Source: JBLYYQ01 sp048550035 (GTDB lineage Bacteria; Nitrospinota_A; UBA7883; JBLYYQ01). From it: a stretch of DNA of 15,361 nucleotides. The translations under genes and the position numbers were made by a program. Numbering within the stretch: the first letter of the stretch is position 1; each line of letters begins with the position of its first letter. Below the pieces are notes generated by a model that worked only from the letters and a program-made list of their open reading frames with translations, searched no databases and was not told the origin of the DNA. Location of the stretch: the NCBI GenBank assembly GCA_048550035.1, contig JBLYYQ010000137.1, forward strand, positions 1-15,361. Reading direction: 5' to 3'. Below, piece by piece: positions 6,573 to 15,105 of this stretch.

Positions 6573-7744
6573 TAATCACTTCTCTCCTTTTTTAAATTCA
6601 AATCTTTTAGTCCCCTCACAAATTCTAGCAAACTTTTGATATTGTTAGAAGCTTCGTCTTTGACTAAATAATTTGCATCATGCGGGATTGAATCAGATAG
6701 TTTATCAGGGTTACGTGAAGTTACTTTAAGTAAATCTTCATCCATATTCCCCCCATTTATACTCTGACTAGTATCTTCTAATTTCAAACTATCACTTTCA
6801 GCATTGTCATTTTTTTTCAGTAGAATAGTTAGCTTTTCATTAAAGCAATTTTCCTCTAACTTATTTTCACTTTCACCATTTTTCACAAGTAAACCTCGCT
6901 CTAAAATATCGGTGCCACCTTTCTTTACACTTTTACTGCTATGATCAACTAATTTTAGTTGCTTAATCTCTGAATTGACTGAATTATTTAGTTTCTCAAT
7001 TGGCAATGGCAGTTGATCCTTATCTTCAATTGGTCTGGCATTAAAACTATCCTTCAGCATAGGTTGAGTGGGTCGCATTTTTGCTTTAAGATCTTCCCTT
7101 GCAGAAGCTGTCGTAGCTATCCTAGGCTTAATTCTAATTTTTGCCTTTCCACGATCTGTTTGGTTGATCATCCTACCTGCTAAACTATCCCTACCTTTTA
7201 GTTTATCAACTGATTGGTTTTTCTTATCCTTAGTTCTAGCCGTACTCTGCTTTATAGCAATTGTAGGTTTTGGCTTCGCCGTATGTTTCATATAAGATTT
7301 TTTGTAAAATTGGACCATAGCTTTGACAAACCTATTATCAGGATAATAGGGAACGAGATCTGACGAGATCAGAAATGCTCTCTTCCACTCACTTTTGTTT
7401 GCCAACAGTTTACAGAGTAAGTACGATGCTGCTAAAGCACCAGGCCACTGATTTACCACTTTCAGTAGTAGTTTGTATGCTTTGTGCTGCTCGCCTTTCT
7501 TATAATATAACTGGGCTAGCAAAGTTAGCGCTGCTCTATTGTTGCTAGCTTCGACCAAGCTTGCCTTCAACAGTGAGATGGCAGAATCTGTTTCACCAAG
7601 ATTAGCATATGCATCTGCCAGTGGCACTAGCATGTAAGGACTTTTACTGCTCCTAGCCTTTGTGTAAAGTAGTTCTACAAGATTCTCATTGAACTCTCTG
7701 CTTTTGCGCCAATCACGCAATTCGGCTTCAGTAATAGAACCCAT
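6572..7744 (-). CDS. TPR protein with long low-complexity C-terminal region
   Basis: Protein of 390 residues from the ATG at 7744. The frame is open to a GTG at 7786, but that has no ribosome site, while AGGGA stands seven bases before the ATG. About 140 N-terminal residues form three to four TPR-like helix pairs (M-L-V-P-L-A-D-A-Y-A-N-L-G, then L-L-A-Q-L-Y-Y-K-K-G, then a weaker pair ending Y-Y-P-D-N). The remainder, about 165-390, is rich in Lys, Ser, Asn and Asp with no recognisable domain, first strongly basic and then acidic. There is no signal peptide or membrane segment, so it is probably cytoplasmic. The tail is likely disordered and could bind nucleic acid or partners (inference). 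It is the first gene of a unit with aroQ and a peptidase. I do not recognise a specific family. Confidence 0.75.
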   Translation of the reverse strand: MGSITEAELRDWRKSREFNENLVELLYTKARSSKSPYMLVPLADAYANLGETDSAISLLKASLVEASNNRAALTLLAQLYYKKGEQHKAYKLLLKVVNQWPGALAASYLLCKLLANKSEWKRAFLISSDLVPYYPDNRFVKAMVQFYKKSYMKHTAKPKPTIAIKQSTARTKDKKNQSVDKLKGRDSLAGRMINQTDRGKAKIRIKPRIATTASAREDLKAKMRPTQPMLKDSFNARPIEDKDQLPLPIEKLNNSVNSEIKQLKLVDHSSKSVKKGGTDILERGLLVKNGESENKLEENCFNEKLTILLKKNDNAESDSLKLEDTSQSINGGNMDEDLLKVTSRNPDKLSDSIPHDANYLVKDEASNNIKSLLEFVRGLKDLNLKKERSD

Positions 7745-7751
7745 TAGAGAT

Positions 7752-7756
7752 TCCCT
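7752..7756 (-). promoter_or_regulatory. ribosome binding site fixing the start of the TPR gene
   Basis: AGGGA on the minus strand, seven bases before the ATG at 7744. The alternative GTG at 7786 has no such element, so the shorter 390-residue protein is preferred. Confidence 0.55.
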
Positions 7757-7819
7757 ATGAATTAAATTTCCTAAACATAATAACACTAAGGAGTGTAGCT
7801 CGCAACAATATTTTACTCC

Positions 7820-7835
7820 TAATAATCGATTATTA
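7820..7835. promoter_or_regulatory. perfect 16-bp palindrome, candidate operator
   Basis: TAATAATCGATTATTA is an exact palindrome in the 163-bp gap between two divergent genes (TPR at 7744, ABC ATPase at 7908). It lies about 13 bases before a TTGACC that could be a -35 box for the ABC gene. Its symmetry and place suggest a binding site for a dimeric regulator. A further 6-bp inverted pair, AGGAGT at 7789-7794 and ACTCCT at 7815-7820, sits beside it. Its A+T-rich makeup makes chance occurrence less unlikely. Confidence 0.4.
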
Positions 7836-7847
7836 ATTTAAGTTCTT

Positions 7848-7883
7848 TTGACCAATTTAGAAAAAAAATAGCTCTATTATACT
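7848..7883 (+). promoter_or_regulatory. weak promoter-like elements before the ABC ATPase gene
   Basis: TTGACC at 7848-7853 is a 5/6 match to a -35 box. TATTAT (7875-7880) and TATACT (7878-7883) resemble -10 boxes, but the spacing of 21-24 bases is longer than the usual 16-18. A ribosome site AAGAGGG follows at 7887-7893. The promoter is plausible but not well formed. Confidence 0.25.
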
Positions 7884-7907
7884 TAAAAGAGGGTTAAACT
7901 TTCAACG

Positions 7908-8669
7908 ATGATTGAACTTAAAAACGTTACGAAAAAATATCTGAATACTACTGCAGTTGATGACCTATCGCTAACTGTAGGCGAAGGTGAAATCTTTGGA
8001 TTGCTAGGTCCGAATGGTGCTGGTAAAACTACAACTTTGAAAATGCTAGCGGCTCTTCTAGTACCAACTTCAGGTTCAATAACTGTTGGAGGTTTTAATC
8101 TTGCAACTGACTCAATTAAAGCAAAACAGATAACGAGCTACCTGCCTGATAAACCTTTTATATATGAACGGTTAACAGGATTTGAGTTCCTTGAGTTTGT
8201 ATTAGAATTATACGGCAAAAAGGGATTAATTGAGAGTTCTAAAAATCAAGATCGGCTCTGCGAACTGTTCGGGCTCAAAAATAAACTAAATGAACTTGTG
8301 GAGAGCTATTCCCATGGTATGCGTCAAAAAATAGCAATTACCGCAGCATTGATTACTAATCCCAAGTTACTGATAATAGATGAGCCAATGGTAGGACTAG
8401 ATCTCAAGGGGGCTAAACAGACAGAGGAGTTATTCAAAGAACTTGCCAACAATAATAGCTCTGTTTTGCTTTCAACACATACTATCTCTATTGCCCAAAA
8501 GATTTGTCATCGGATTGGCATTATTCATAACGGAAAACTATTAGCGGTAGGTAGTATGGAACAGTTACGTAAGTTAGCTAGCTCTGATGATTCTGATTTA
8601 GAATCGATCTTTTTAAGCTTAACCGAAATTAGTGCTGAAGAGGCAATTAGCCCTGATTGTTACTCTTGA
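7908..8669 (+). CDS. ABC transporter ATP-binding protein (ABC-2 type)
   Basis: Single nucleotide-binding domain of 253 residues. Walker A is G34-P-N-G-A-G-K-T41. The Q-loop region reads L79-P-D-K-P-F, with Asp where many ABC proteins have Gln. The signature motif is Y134-S-H-G-M-R-Q, Walker B is L154-L-I-I-D-E-P followed by the D-loop G-L-D, and the switch histidine is H191. The S-H-G-M signature and overall length fit ATPases of ABC-2 exporters such as the NatA/CcmA-like and antibiotic-export groups. The substrate cannot be told from the sequence. No permease gene lies on this strand nearby, so it may pair with one elsewhere in the genome. Its last 10 bases overlap the convergent EamA gene, with no terminator between them. 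Confidence 0.9.
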   Translation: MIELKNVTKKYLNTTAVDDLSLTVGEGEIFGLLGPNGAGKTTTLKMLAALLVPTSGSITVGGFNLATDSIKAKQITSYLPDKPFIYERLTGFEFLEFVLELYGKKGLIESSKNQDRLCELFGLKNKLNELVESYSHGMRQKIAITAALITNPKLLIIDEPMVGLDLKGAKQTEELFKELANNNSSVLLSTHTISIAQKICHRIGIIHNGKLLAVGSMEQLRKLASSDDSDLESIFLSLTEISAEEAISPDCYS

Positions 8670-9553
8670 AGCGGATATCTGTGATAGATAAAAAGTGCAA
8701 TTAAAATAATAGCAGCTGCAAAAGTTGCTACTAGCCCTGGTAGTTCAAAAAATATAATAACACCATAAGCTAATGCAAACAGTGGAATCATCATCTTAAA
8801 TGTGGCAGCATCAGTTGCACCAACAAATTCCATCCCTATATTGAAAAGCAATACTGGCATAGCAAGTCCAAATACCCCGAAGCAGCCTCCAGCTATTATT
8901 AAAGATGGTGAACTTAATTGACCATAGTCACCTACCAATATAAGTAAGAAGAGTGCAATAATTGCAGCAATAAAAAATGCACGACGAGTCGATTCTGCTG
9001 CTCCAAGATTCTTTACTACCGGCTCAAATAATACAGTACAAATGGCAATTAAAATTGCGGCAGCAAGTAGAGATAAAACGCCATATAATTTTCCTGATAA
9101 GCTACCTTGATCGTAAAGCACAAAAACGACGCCAAGAAAGCCAATTATAAGCGCCCCCATCTGTATATAAGAAAATTTCTTTCTTCCTAGCAATCGTGAA
9201 AAAAGTGCAATAAATAGTGCATTCGAAACTACAATTGATGATGCCAGTGAAGGTGTAACAGTTCTAGAGCCTTCCAAAATAAGATATGGAATAACTGTAG
9301 TTGACATACCAAAAAATAGAATATGTGGCATATAAACTGTCTTGAGTGAAATGAAAAATCTACGTTTGATAACTACAAAAAAAATGAACGCTACAATGAC
9401 AGCATACCATCCGATTACATGATTATGGTGCTCTACAAGTACTAAGCGAGACATAATATAGCTACTTGCCGCAAATGCAGAGAACGAAAATAATGCTATG
9501 TATGCCTTTTGTTTGTCAGTCAACAATCTAAAAGCTAAGTTAATCTTTGACAA
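8660..9553 (-). CDS. EamA/DMT-superfamily membrane transporter
   Basis: Hydrophobic protein of 297 residues with about ten membrane helices, arranged as two EamA repeats of five helices at about 18-142 and 155-290. Typical points are the loop S-R-T-V-T-P-S-L-A-S-S-I-V near 95-107 and the second-repeat turn A-T-D-A-A-T-F-K-M-M near 244-253. DMT proteins export or import small metabolites; substrate unknown. The apparent start is TTG at 9551-9553, 30 bases after the in-frame stop of the lipoprotein gene, and no ribosome site is visible. Translation may therefore be coupled to the upstream gene, and the start is uncertain. Its 3' end overlaps the ABC ATPase gene by 10 bp tail to tail. Confidence 0.85.
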   Translation of the reverse strand: MSKINLAFRLLTDKQKAYIALFSFSAFAASSYIMSRLVLVEHHNHVIGWYAVIVAFIFFVVIKRRFFISLKTVYMPHILFFGMSTTVIPYLILEGSRTVTPSLASSIVVSNALFIALFSRLLGRKKFSYIQMGALIIGFLGVVFVLYDQGSLSGKLYGVLSLLAAAILIAICTVLFEPVVKNLGAAESTRRAFFIAAIIALFLLILVGDYGQLSSPSLIIAGGCFGVFGLAMPVLLFNIGMEFVGATDAATFKMMIPLFALAYGVIIFFELPGLVATFAAAIILIALFIYHRYPLQE

Positions 9554-9583
9554 AAGAGAGCGATCGTAGAATTGGTTGCAGCA

Positions 9584-10105
9584 TTAATTTTTGATCGGAT
9601 TATATATAGTGATCTCTGAATATTGTAAGATACCTTTAGAATCAAATGATTCTATAACTGAAAGGATAGATTTATCACCAAACATCCATCTCAAATACTG
9701 TTTACCAGATGTTCCACTTTTACTAAACAGAGCAACTTTCCCAGAAAAGATACCCTTTGGGTATTCTATAATTGGTCTGTTTTGAGTATCATATATCCCG
9801 ACTCCAGCTGCACTGCTAGAGATCGCAAGTAAAACTATATTATCTGATCCACCTCCAGAAGAACCACTTATCTTATTGTCAAACCGATAACTTTTAACCT
9901 CACCTTTTCTGTTGATCGTAACCTTACTTACAAACTCACGGACAAACAGGTTAGGGGCAGACGAGATAGAATAAACAAAGGTTTTCGCTCTGTAGTTTAC
10001 ACTAGATACTTCAATTTGACTCTTAGACTTACTCTCAGTTGAGACACAACCGACGGTAGAAAAAATAATGACCGCAAGGAGAACAACCGCTGTTTTCAAT
10101 TTCAT
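9584..10105 (-). CDS. small lipoprotein of unknown family
   Basis: Protein of 173 residues from the ATG at 10103-10105, with an AGG eleven bases upstream. It starts M-K-L-K, has a hydrophobic core and a lipobox-like T17-V-G-C20, so it is a predicted lipoprotein. Residues +2 and +3 are V-S, compatible with the outer membrane. A Ser/Gly-rich link at about 81-89 is followed by two beta-rich stretches; L-R-W-M-F-G-D and Y-S-E-I-T-I-Y near the end suggest a small sheet. I recognise no family. The gene stands 30 bases before the EamA gene, likely the same transcript. Function unknown; the shape resembles small envelope lipoproteins with a beta domain. Confidence 0.65.
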   Translation of the reverse strand: MKLKTAVVLLAVIIFSTVGCVSTESKSKSQIEVSSVNYRAKTFVYSISSAPNLFVREFVSKVTINRKGEVKSYRFDNKISGSSGGGSDNIVLLAISSSAAGVGIYDTQNRPIIEYPKGIFSGKVALFSKSGTSGKQYLRWMFGDKSILSVIESFDSKGILQYSEITIYNPIKN

Positions 10106-10177
10106 AATGGATACCTATCAAACTCTAAAAATAACTAAATAAATCAGAAATAACAGTTTTCATATTGCACCTAGTGC

Positions 10178-10253
10178 TATACAATTTCAATTCAAAAGCT
10201 GATAGATGATAATAACATAAATTACTGTTACTGAAAATGTTTTGTTACTATAG
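10178..10253 (+). promoter_or_regulatory. candidate promoter region of pepA-hypABFCD
   Basis: The 182-bp gap between the divergent lipoprotein and pepA genes holds several A+T-rich elements. TGTTACTAT near 10241-10249 resembles an extended -10 box, with TTACTG 18 bases upstream. A TATACA at 10178-10183 is an alternative -10, with GCAC-CTA-GTGC as a short dyad beside it. None is a strong match, and the regulator is unknown. Confidence 0.25.
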
Positions 10254-10287
10254 CTAAAATTAGATAAAAATTGGAGTTGGAGAACAT

Positions 10288-11787
10288 ATGAAATTAACTG
10301 TGCTACCTAATCCTATAGAGAGGCTAAATGTAGAGTTATTAATAATCCCTCTGTTTGAGAATTGCCTCAGTGATAAATTAATTAAGAAGATTGACAAACC
10401 TTTACAAGGTAGCTTCAAAGCTAAAGTGGCAAAAAAACTCTTTACTGCCAAGCATGGTGAATTATGCTCGCTCGATACGATCGGTCAGTTTAAATTCCAG
10501 CAGCTTCTATTTATAGGTCTAGGGTCAAAGTTAGATCTAACTGAAGATAGGTTACGACGAGCGGCAGGGATTGCAATGAATTGGGTTAAGAATCAAAAGG
10601 TCAAAAAATTTGCGATTGAACTTAGAAATAATAGCTACAACAAAATAAAGACCAAAGAGCTCACACAATATATAACAGAAGGGTTGATACTCTCTGACTA
10701 CAGTTTCGATCAGTTTAAGAGTGATAAGAGTAGTAAAATCACCCGAGAAGGATCACTTCTGCTCTCAACTTCGGCTCAAAAAGAGGGATCAATTGGTGTA
10801 AAGCGTGGAGTTGCAATTGGCGAATCTGTAAACTATGCACGAGATCTCGGCAATCTTCCCTCAAATATTGCAACTCCCAGATATATTGCAGAACAAGCAT
10901 CCAAACTGGGTCGTCAAAGTAAGAAGTTGAAAGCGACAATATTGGATGAAGCAAAATGTAAAGCATTAAAGATGGGGGGGCTCATCGCAGTGTCACAAGG
11001 CTCTAAGGAACCAGCTAAGTTTATAATATTAGAGTGGCTTAATAGTGGATCAAAATCTGCAAATCCAATAGTGATTGTCGGAAAAGGAGTGACATTTGAT
11101 ACAGGAGGAATATCGATTAAACCATCAGCTAATATGGAAGAGATGAAGTTTGATATGTCTGGAGCCGGCGCAGTGATCGCCACGATGAAAGCAATTTCGA
11201 GCTTGAATTTAAAAACGGATGTTGTTGCAATTGCCCCAGTCACTGAAAACATGCCAAGCTCTACAGCCATCAAGCCTGGTGATCTAGTGACTTCATTATC
11301 AAAAGTTACAATGGAAGTTATCAACACTGATGCTGAAGGCCGACTGATACTATCTGATGCTCTAGCCTATGCTAGCCTTAATTACAAGCCAAAGTTCGTG
11401 GTTGATATAGCAACATTAACTGGTGCATGTATGGTTGCATTAGGGAAGTTTGCGAGTGGACTCTTTTCGAATGATGATCAATTAGCTGCGAAATTAGAAA
11501 AAGCGGGAAAGGTTAGTGGTGAAATAACTTGGCGTCTCCCTTTAAGTGACGAGTATGCACCCGAGATCAAGAGCTCGGTTGCAGATATAAAAAATGTGGG
11601 CTCTAGATATGGTGGTGCTATAACTGCTGCACTATTTTTAAGCCGACATACTAAAGAGCGTTGGGCTCATATTGATATAGCAGGTTGTGCATCAAATGAT
11701 GCTGCTCGCCATTATCTTCCAACTGGCAGCGCCGGTTATGGTGTACGGATACTCCTGGCTTTTATTGAGAATGAAATGAATGCATGA
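10288..11787 (+). CDS. pepA: leucyl aminopeptidase, M17 family
   Basis: Cytosolic aminopeptidase of 499 residues that removes N-terminal amino acids, favouring Leu, from peptides; hexameric in known relatives. An N-terminal macro-like domain (about 1-165) precedes the catalytic domain. All active-site residues are present at positions four below the E. coli numbering: K266, D271, K278, D289, D348, E350 and R352, within G265-K-G-V-T-F-D-T-G-G, D289-M-S-G-A-G and the signature N346-T-D-A-E-G-R-L. It should therefore bind two metals and be active. The ATG has a GGAG ribosome site. Its last 8 bases overlap the start of hypA, making it the first gene of a transcript with hydrogenase maturation genes. 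In E. coli PepA also acts as a DNA-binding protein, which need not hold here. Confidence 0.95.
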   Translation: MKLTVLPNPIERLNVELLIIPLFENCLSDKLIKKIDKPLQGSFKAKVAKKLFTAKHGELCSLDTIGQFKFQQLLFIGLGSKLDLTEDRLRRAAGIAMNWVKNQKVKKFAIELRNNSYNKIKTKELTQYITEGLILSDYSFDQFKSDKSSKITREGSLLLSTSAQKEGSIGVKRGVAIGESVNYARDLGNLPSNIATPRYIAEQASKLGRQSKKLKATILDEAKCKALKMGGLIAVSQGSKEPAKFIILEWLNSGSKSANPIVIVGKGVTFDTGGISIKPSANMEEMKFDMSGAGAVIATMKAISSLNLKTDVVAIAPVTENMPSSTAIKPGDLVTSLSKVTMEVINTDAEGRLILSDALAYASLNYKPKFVVDIATLTGACMVALGKFASGLFSNDDQLAAKLEKAGKVSGEITWRLPLSDEYAPEIKSSVADIKNVGSRYGGAITAALFLSRHTKERWAHIDIAGCASNDAARHYLPTGSAGYGVRILLAFIENEMNA

Positions 11788-12121
11788 GATGTCAGTAGCA
11801 GTTGATATCATAGAGATTGTCGAAGGTCAGCTAAAACCAGGTCAAGATCAGAATGTCACTAAGGTCAACTTGATAATAGGTGAATTATCTGGCATTTCTG
11901 TCGAGGCTCTTGAGTTTGCCTTTAGTGTGGCAATTCAAAATACAAATCTTAAGAATAGTGAACTAAATATTGAATCTATCAAACCTGTCGCTTATTGCAA
12001 CGATTGTATGAGTCAATTTTCACCAACTTATAAGATATTTCTTTGCCCAAATTGTGATACCTTAAATGTCTCCTTGATCAAAGGGAAGGAGTTTGAGGTA
12101 AATTCAATCGAAGTTGATTAA
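11780..12121 (+). CDS. hypA: [NiFe]-hydrogenase nickel incorporation protein HypA
   Basis: Nickel chaperone of 113 residues that delivers nickel to the hydrogenase large subunit together with HypB. The start is fixed by M1-H2-E3: the amino group and His2 form the nickel site in known HypA proteins, so the first ATG, not the one four codons later, is the right one. The zinc site has all four cysteines, C73-x2-C76 and C89-x2-C92. Sequence I32-I-G-E-L-S-G-I matches the family core. The gene begins inside the last codons of pepA and ends 16 bp before hypB, where CGAGGA serves as ribosome site. HybF-type paralogues have the same motifs, so the exact hydrogenase served cannot be told. Confidence 0.95.
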   Translation: MHEMSVAVDIIEIVEGQLKPGQDQNVTKVNLIIGELSGISVEALEFAFSVAIQNTNLKNSELNIESIKPVAYCNDCMSQFSPTYKIFLCPNCDTLNVSLIKGKEFEVNSIEVD

Positions 12122-12137
12122 TGTTAGCGAGGATTAA

Positions 12138-12794
12138 ATGGCATCAAAAATAATCGAAATAAAAAAGAATATTCTGCATAAAAATGAACAGCTTGCTGCA
12201 TCTAACAGAGAGTTTTTTCATAATAAAAATTTAACAGTCCTAAATTTTACAAGCTCTCCTGGCTCTGGCAAAACTACGCTGTTAGTAGATACATTGCAAC
12301 GCTTAGATGGTAAGTTCAAATCTGCAGTGCTAGAAGGAGATCAACATACAGATAACGATGCAAAAAGGATTGCAAAGACTGGAGTAGATGTTGTTCAGAT
12401 CAACACTCTTTCAATCTGCCATTTAGATGCTTCAATGATCAGCAAAGCATTAGATGAAATTGAAATCGATGGGTTAGATTTTTTATTTATTGAAAATGTT
12501 GGAAATCTTGTATGTCCTGCATCATACGATCTTGGTGAATTAATGAAAGTTGTGGTGATCTCGACAACAGAAGGTGAGGATAAACCTGAAAAATATCCTA
12601 AGATGTTTTTAGAAGCCAAAGTAGTTATATTAACAAAAATTGATTTACTCCCCTATCTTGATTTTGATCTTGATCGTTTTTTAGATTCTGCATTTGGTGT
12701 CAACCCTAACTTGAAACTGTTCAAAGTTTCGGCTAAAACAGGAGCCGGACTAGATGAGTGGATGCAATGGCTGACAACTCTCCGAACTAGTTAG
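12138..12794 (+). CDS. hypB: hydrogenase nickel incorporation GTPase HypB
   Basis: GTPase of 218 residues in the SIMIBI class; GTP hydrolysis drives nickel release to HypA or the hydrogenase. The P-loop is S39-S-P-G-S-G-K-T46, followed by E66-G-D, and the guanine motif reads T166-K-I-D169. The metal site in the G domain is complete: C94-H95 in C-H-L-D-A and C126 in E-N-V-G-N-L-V-C-P. The N-terminus lacks the C-x-x-C-G-C nickel motif of E. coli HypB and any histidine-rich run, so it is of the short form with no nickel storage region. It lies between hypA and hypF in one operon. Confidence 0.95.
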   Translation: MASKIIEIKKNILHKNEQLAASNREFFHNKNLTVLNFTSSPGSGKTTLLVDTLQRLDGKFKSAVLEGDQHTDNDAKRIAKTGVDVVQINTLSICHLDASMISKALDEIEIDGLDFLFIENVGNLVCPASYDLGELMKVVVISTTEGEDKPEKYPKMFLEAKVVILTKIDLLPYLDFDLDRFLDSAFGVNPNLKLFKVSAKTGAGLDEWMQWLTTLRTS

Positions 12795-12805
12795 CTTAAA
12801 AAATA

Positions 12806-15088
12806 GTGAAGCGAAAGCAAATTCGGGTAGAAGGAACCGTTCAAGGTGTTGGGTTTCGTCCATTCATATATAAACTGGCAACTAGTTATTCATTGGGTGG
12901 CTTTGTCACAAATAATCAAGAAGGTGTTACAATTGAGGTAGAATCATCATCTGAAGCTATTGATCAATTTGAAAGAGATCTCAAGCTACTAGCACCACCA
13001 CTTGCCCATATTCTTCACTATAAATCAGAAGAGATTTCGCCCAAAGATGAGAAACAGTTTCTTATTATAAAAAGTGAAGATCAAGGTAACCATAAAATAA
13101 CAATTCCACCTGATGCTACGATCTGTAAAGATTGCATCGCAGAGCTATCAGATCCTCTAAATCGTCGATATGGACATCCATTTATTAGCTGCGTCAATTG
13201 TGGTCCACGGTTTTCAATTGTGACTCGCTTGCCATACGATAGAATTAACACTACCTTAGCTGAATTTCCATTATGCTACGAGTGCGAAATCGAATATAAT
13301 GATAGCTTGAATCGCCGTTTTCATGCTCAACCTATCTCTTGCCATAATTGTGGTCCAAAATTAACATTCAGAGATAATAACTTTCAGGAGATAGAGTCGC
13401 AAAATCCACTTAACCTAGCAATTGATAAGTTGGCAGAAGGTAAGATAGTTGCGATTAAAGGTATTGGAGGCTACCATTTAGCTTGCGATGCAGAAAATGT
13501 TGATGCAGTAACATTATTGAGAAATCGTAAAGAGCGCGATAAGCGGCCATTTGCACTAATGGTTAATTCGCTAGAGGAAGTATCGAAGATTGCAGTTATT
13601 GATAAAGTTGCTACAAATTTACTTACAAGCGTTGCAAGCCCGATTACTCTCCTTCGGAAAAATAGTAAGCTCGCTGATACTTTTGATCATATCGCATCTG
13701 ATACTGACTATTTGGGTATAATGATTCCATATACTCCGCTACATTATCTCCTATTTGCAAGCAAGCGCTTTCGAACTCTAGTTATGACGAGTGGAAATAT
13801 CAGCGATGAACCATTAGTTTATGAAGATGACGATGCCAAAGCTAAACTATCTAAAGTTGCAGGCTATTTTCTAACTCATAATCGCAAAATATTTACACCT
13901 GTCGATGACTCAATTGAAAAAATAACAAACGCTGGTCCGATGATATTGCGCAGAGCAAGAGGATATACGCCACTCCCAATTAAGTTAGATAAGAGCTATC
14001 CAACGACATTAGGAGTCGGGGCTGAGACAAAGAACTGTTTTTGCGTTATTAAAGATAACTATGCATACCTAGGTCCACATATTGGCGATTTACAAAGTCA
14101 AACAGTCTATAGTTCGTTTCAATCAAGGATCGAGCATTTTCTAAAAATTATTGATGTAACAAAGATTGAAGCGGTAGGTCATGATCTTCATCCTAACTAT
14201 CTTTCAACTGCATATGCTAAGAATCTCGACCATAGGTCACAGTTGATAGTAGGAGTGCAGCATCATCATGCACATATGGTGGCTTTGATGACCGAAAAGG
14301 GGGTTACAGATAGATCGATTGGAGTAATGTTTGATGGGACCGGTTACGGATTGGATTCTACAATATGGGGTGGCGAATTTCTTGTTGGCGATGCAAAATC
14401 ATTTGAGCGGAAAGGATTCGTAAAAGGATTGAAATTGCCAGGTGGAGAAAAGGCAATTAAAGAGCCTTATCGAATAGGATTATATATTTTAGGTCAACTT
14501 TTTGATGGAAAACGGGTAGATTTACCGATTGATTGGTATAAAAATTTACCAGAACAGAGCCGTAAAATCATATACCAGATGGGCAAAAAAAATATTAATT
14601 CACCTATCTCACATGGCGTTGGCCGATATTTTGATGCAGTTAGCACTCTATTGGGGCTAGGATCTAGTTCACACTATGAAGGTCAACTAGCAATTAAGTT
14701 AGAAAAAATTGTTGACTCTGAAATTACAAACTCCTACAATTACGATATAGATGGTCCGAATTGCTCACTCTGCTTAAATTTTGACCGTATGTTTCGTGAA
14801 ATAATCTCTGATATTTGTGAGGGGTTGCCAAAATCTGAAATAGCAGCAAAATTTCACAATAGTATCATTAAAGGTAGTGCAGAGCTAGTTGGCATATTGC
14901 GAGATGAAATGAACATTAACCGAATATTCCTAAGTGGTGGTCTGTTTCAAAATAGCATTATCGTTGATAAGTTACAGAAATGTTTAACGGATCAAGGATA
15001 TAAGGTCTACAGCAACTCTAGAACCCCTCCAAATGATGGTTCCATTGCCTTAGGGCAAGCCATTATTGCAGCAAACAGATTAATTTAA
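12806..15088 (+). CDS. hypF: carbamoyltransferase HypF for cyanide-ligand synthesis
   Basis: Maturation enzyme of 760 residues, full length for the family. It transfers a carbamoyl group from carbamoyl phosphate to the C-terminal Cys of HypE, the precursor of the iron-bound cyanide. Domains in order: acylphosphatase (about 1-92, V12-Q-G-V-G-F-R18 with catalytic Arg, and N36); two C4 zinc fingers with all eight cysteines (C107, C110, C129, C132; C157, C160, C179, C182); a YrdC-like domain (about 200-390, T328-S-G-N and R382-R-A-R-G-Y); and a Kae1-like domain (about 400-760, H486-H-H-A-H and L709-S-G-G). The GTG start is 11 bases after the hypB stop with no ribosome site, so translational coupling is likely. 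No key residue is lost. Confidence 0.95.
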   Translation: MKRKQIRVEGTVQGVGFRPFIYKLATSYSLGGFVTNNQEGVTIEVESSSEAIDQFERDLKLLAPPLAHILHYKSEEISPKDEKQFLIIKSEDQGNHKITIPPDATICKDCIAELSDPLNRRYGHPFISCVNCGPRFSIVTRLPYDRINTTLAEFPLCYECEIEYNDSLNRRFHAQPISCHNCGPKLTFRDNNFQEIESQNPLNLAIDKLAEGKIVAIKGIGGYHLACDAENVDAVTLLRNRKERDKRPFALMVNSLEEVSKIAVIDKVATNLLTSVASPITLLRKNSKLADTFDHIASDTDYLGIMIPYTPLHYLLFASKRFRTLVMTSGNISDEPLVYEDDDAKAKLSKVAGYFLTHNRKIFTPVDDSIEKITNAGPMILRRARGYTPLPIKLDKSYPTTLGVGAETKNCFCVIKDNYAYLGPHIGDLQSQTVYSSFQSRIEHFLKIIDVTKIEAVGHDLHPNYLSTAYAKNLDHRSQLIVGVQHHHAHMVALMTEKGVTDRSIGVMFDGTGYGLDSTIWGGEFLVGDAKSFERKGFVKGLKLPGGEKAIKEPYRIGLYILGQLFDGKRVDLPIDWYKNLPEQSRKIIYQMGKKNINSPISHGVGRYFDAVSTLLGLGSSSHYEGQLAIKLEKIVDSEITNSYNYDIDGPNCSLCLNFDRMFREIISDICEGLPKSEIAAKFHNSIIKGSAELVGILRDEMNINRIFLSGGLFQNSIIVDKLQKCLTDQGYKVYSNSRTPPNDGSIALGQAIIAANRLI

Positions 15089-15105
15089 AAGATTGAGAGG
15101 TATTT

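Noticed and set aside
9540..9584. 14-residue frame beginning in the TAATG overlap after the lipoprotein stop
   Set aside because: Too short to assess and without a ribosome site; it may couple translation to the EamA gene but nothing in the sequence shows that.
10914..11327. 137-codon minus-strand open frame inside pepA
   Set aside because: Antisense shadow of the conserved M17 active-site region; no independent protein features.
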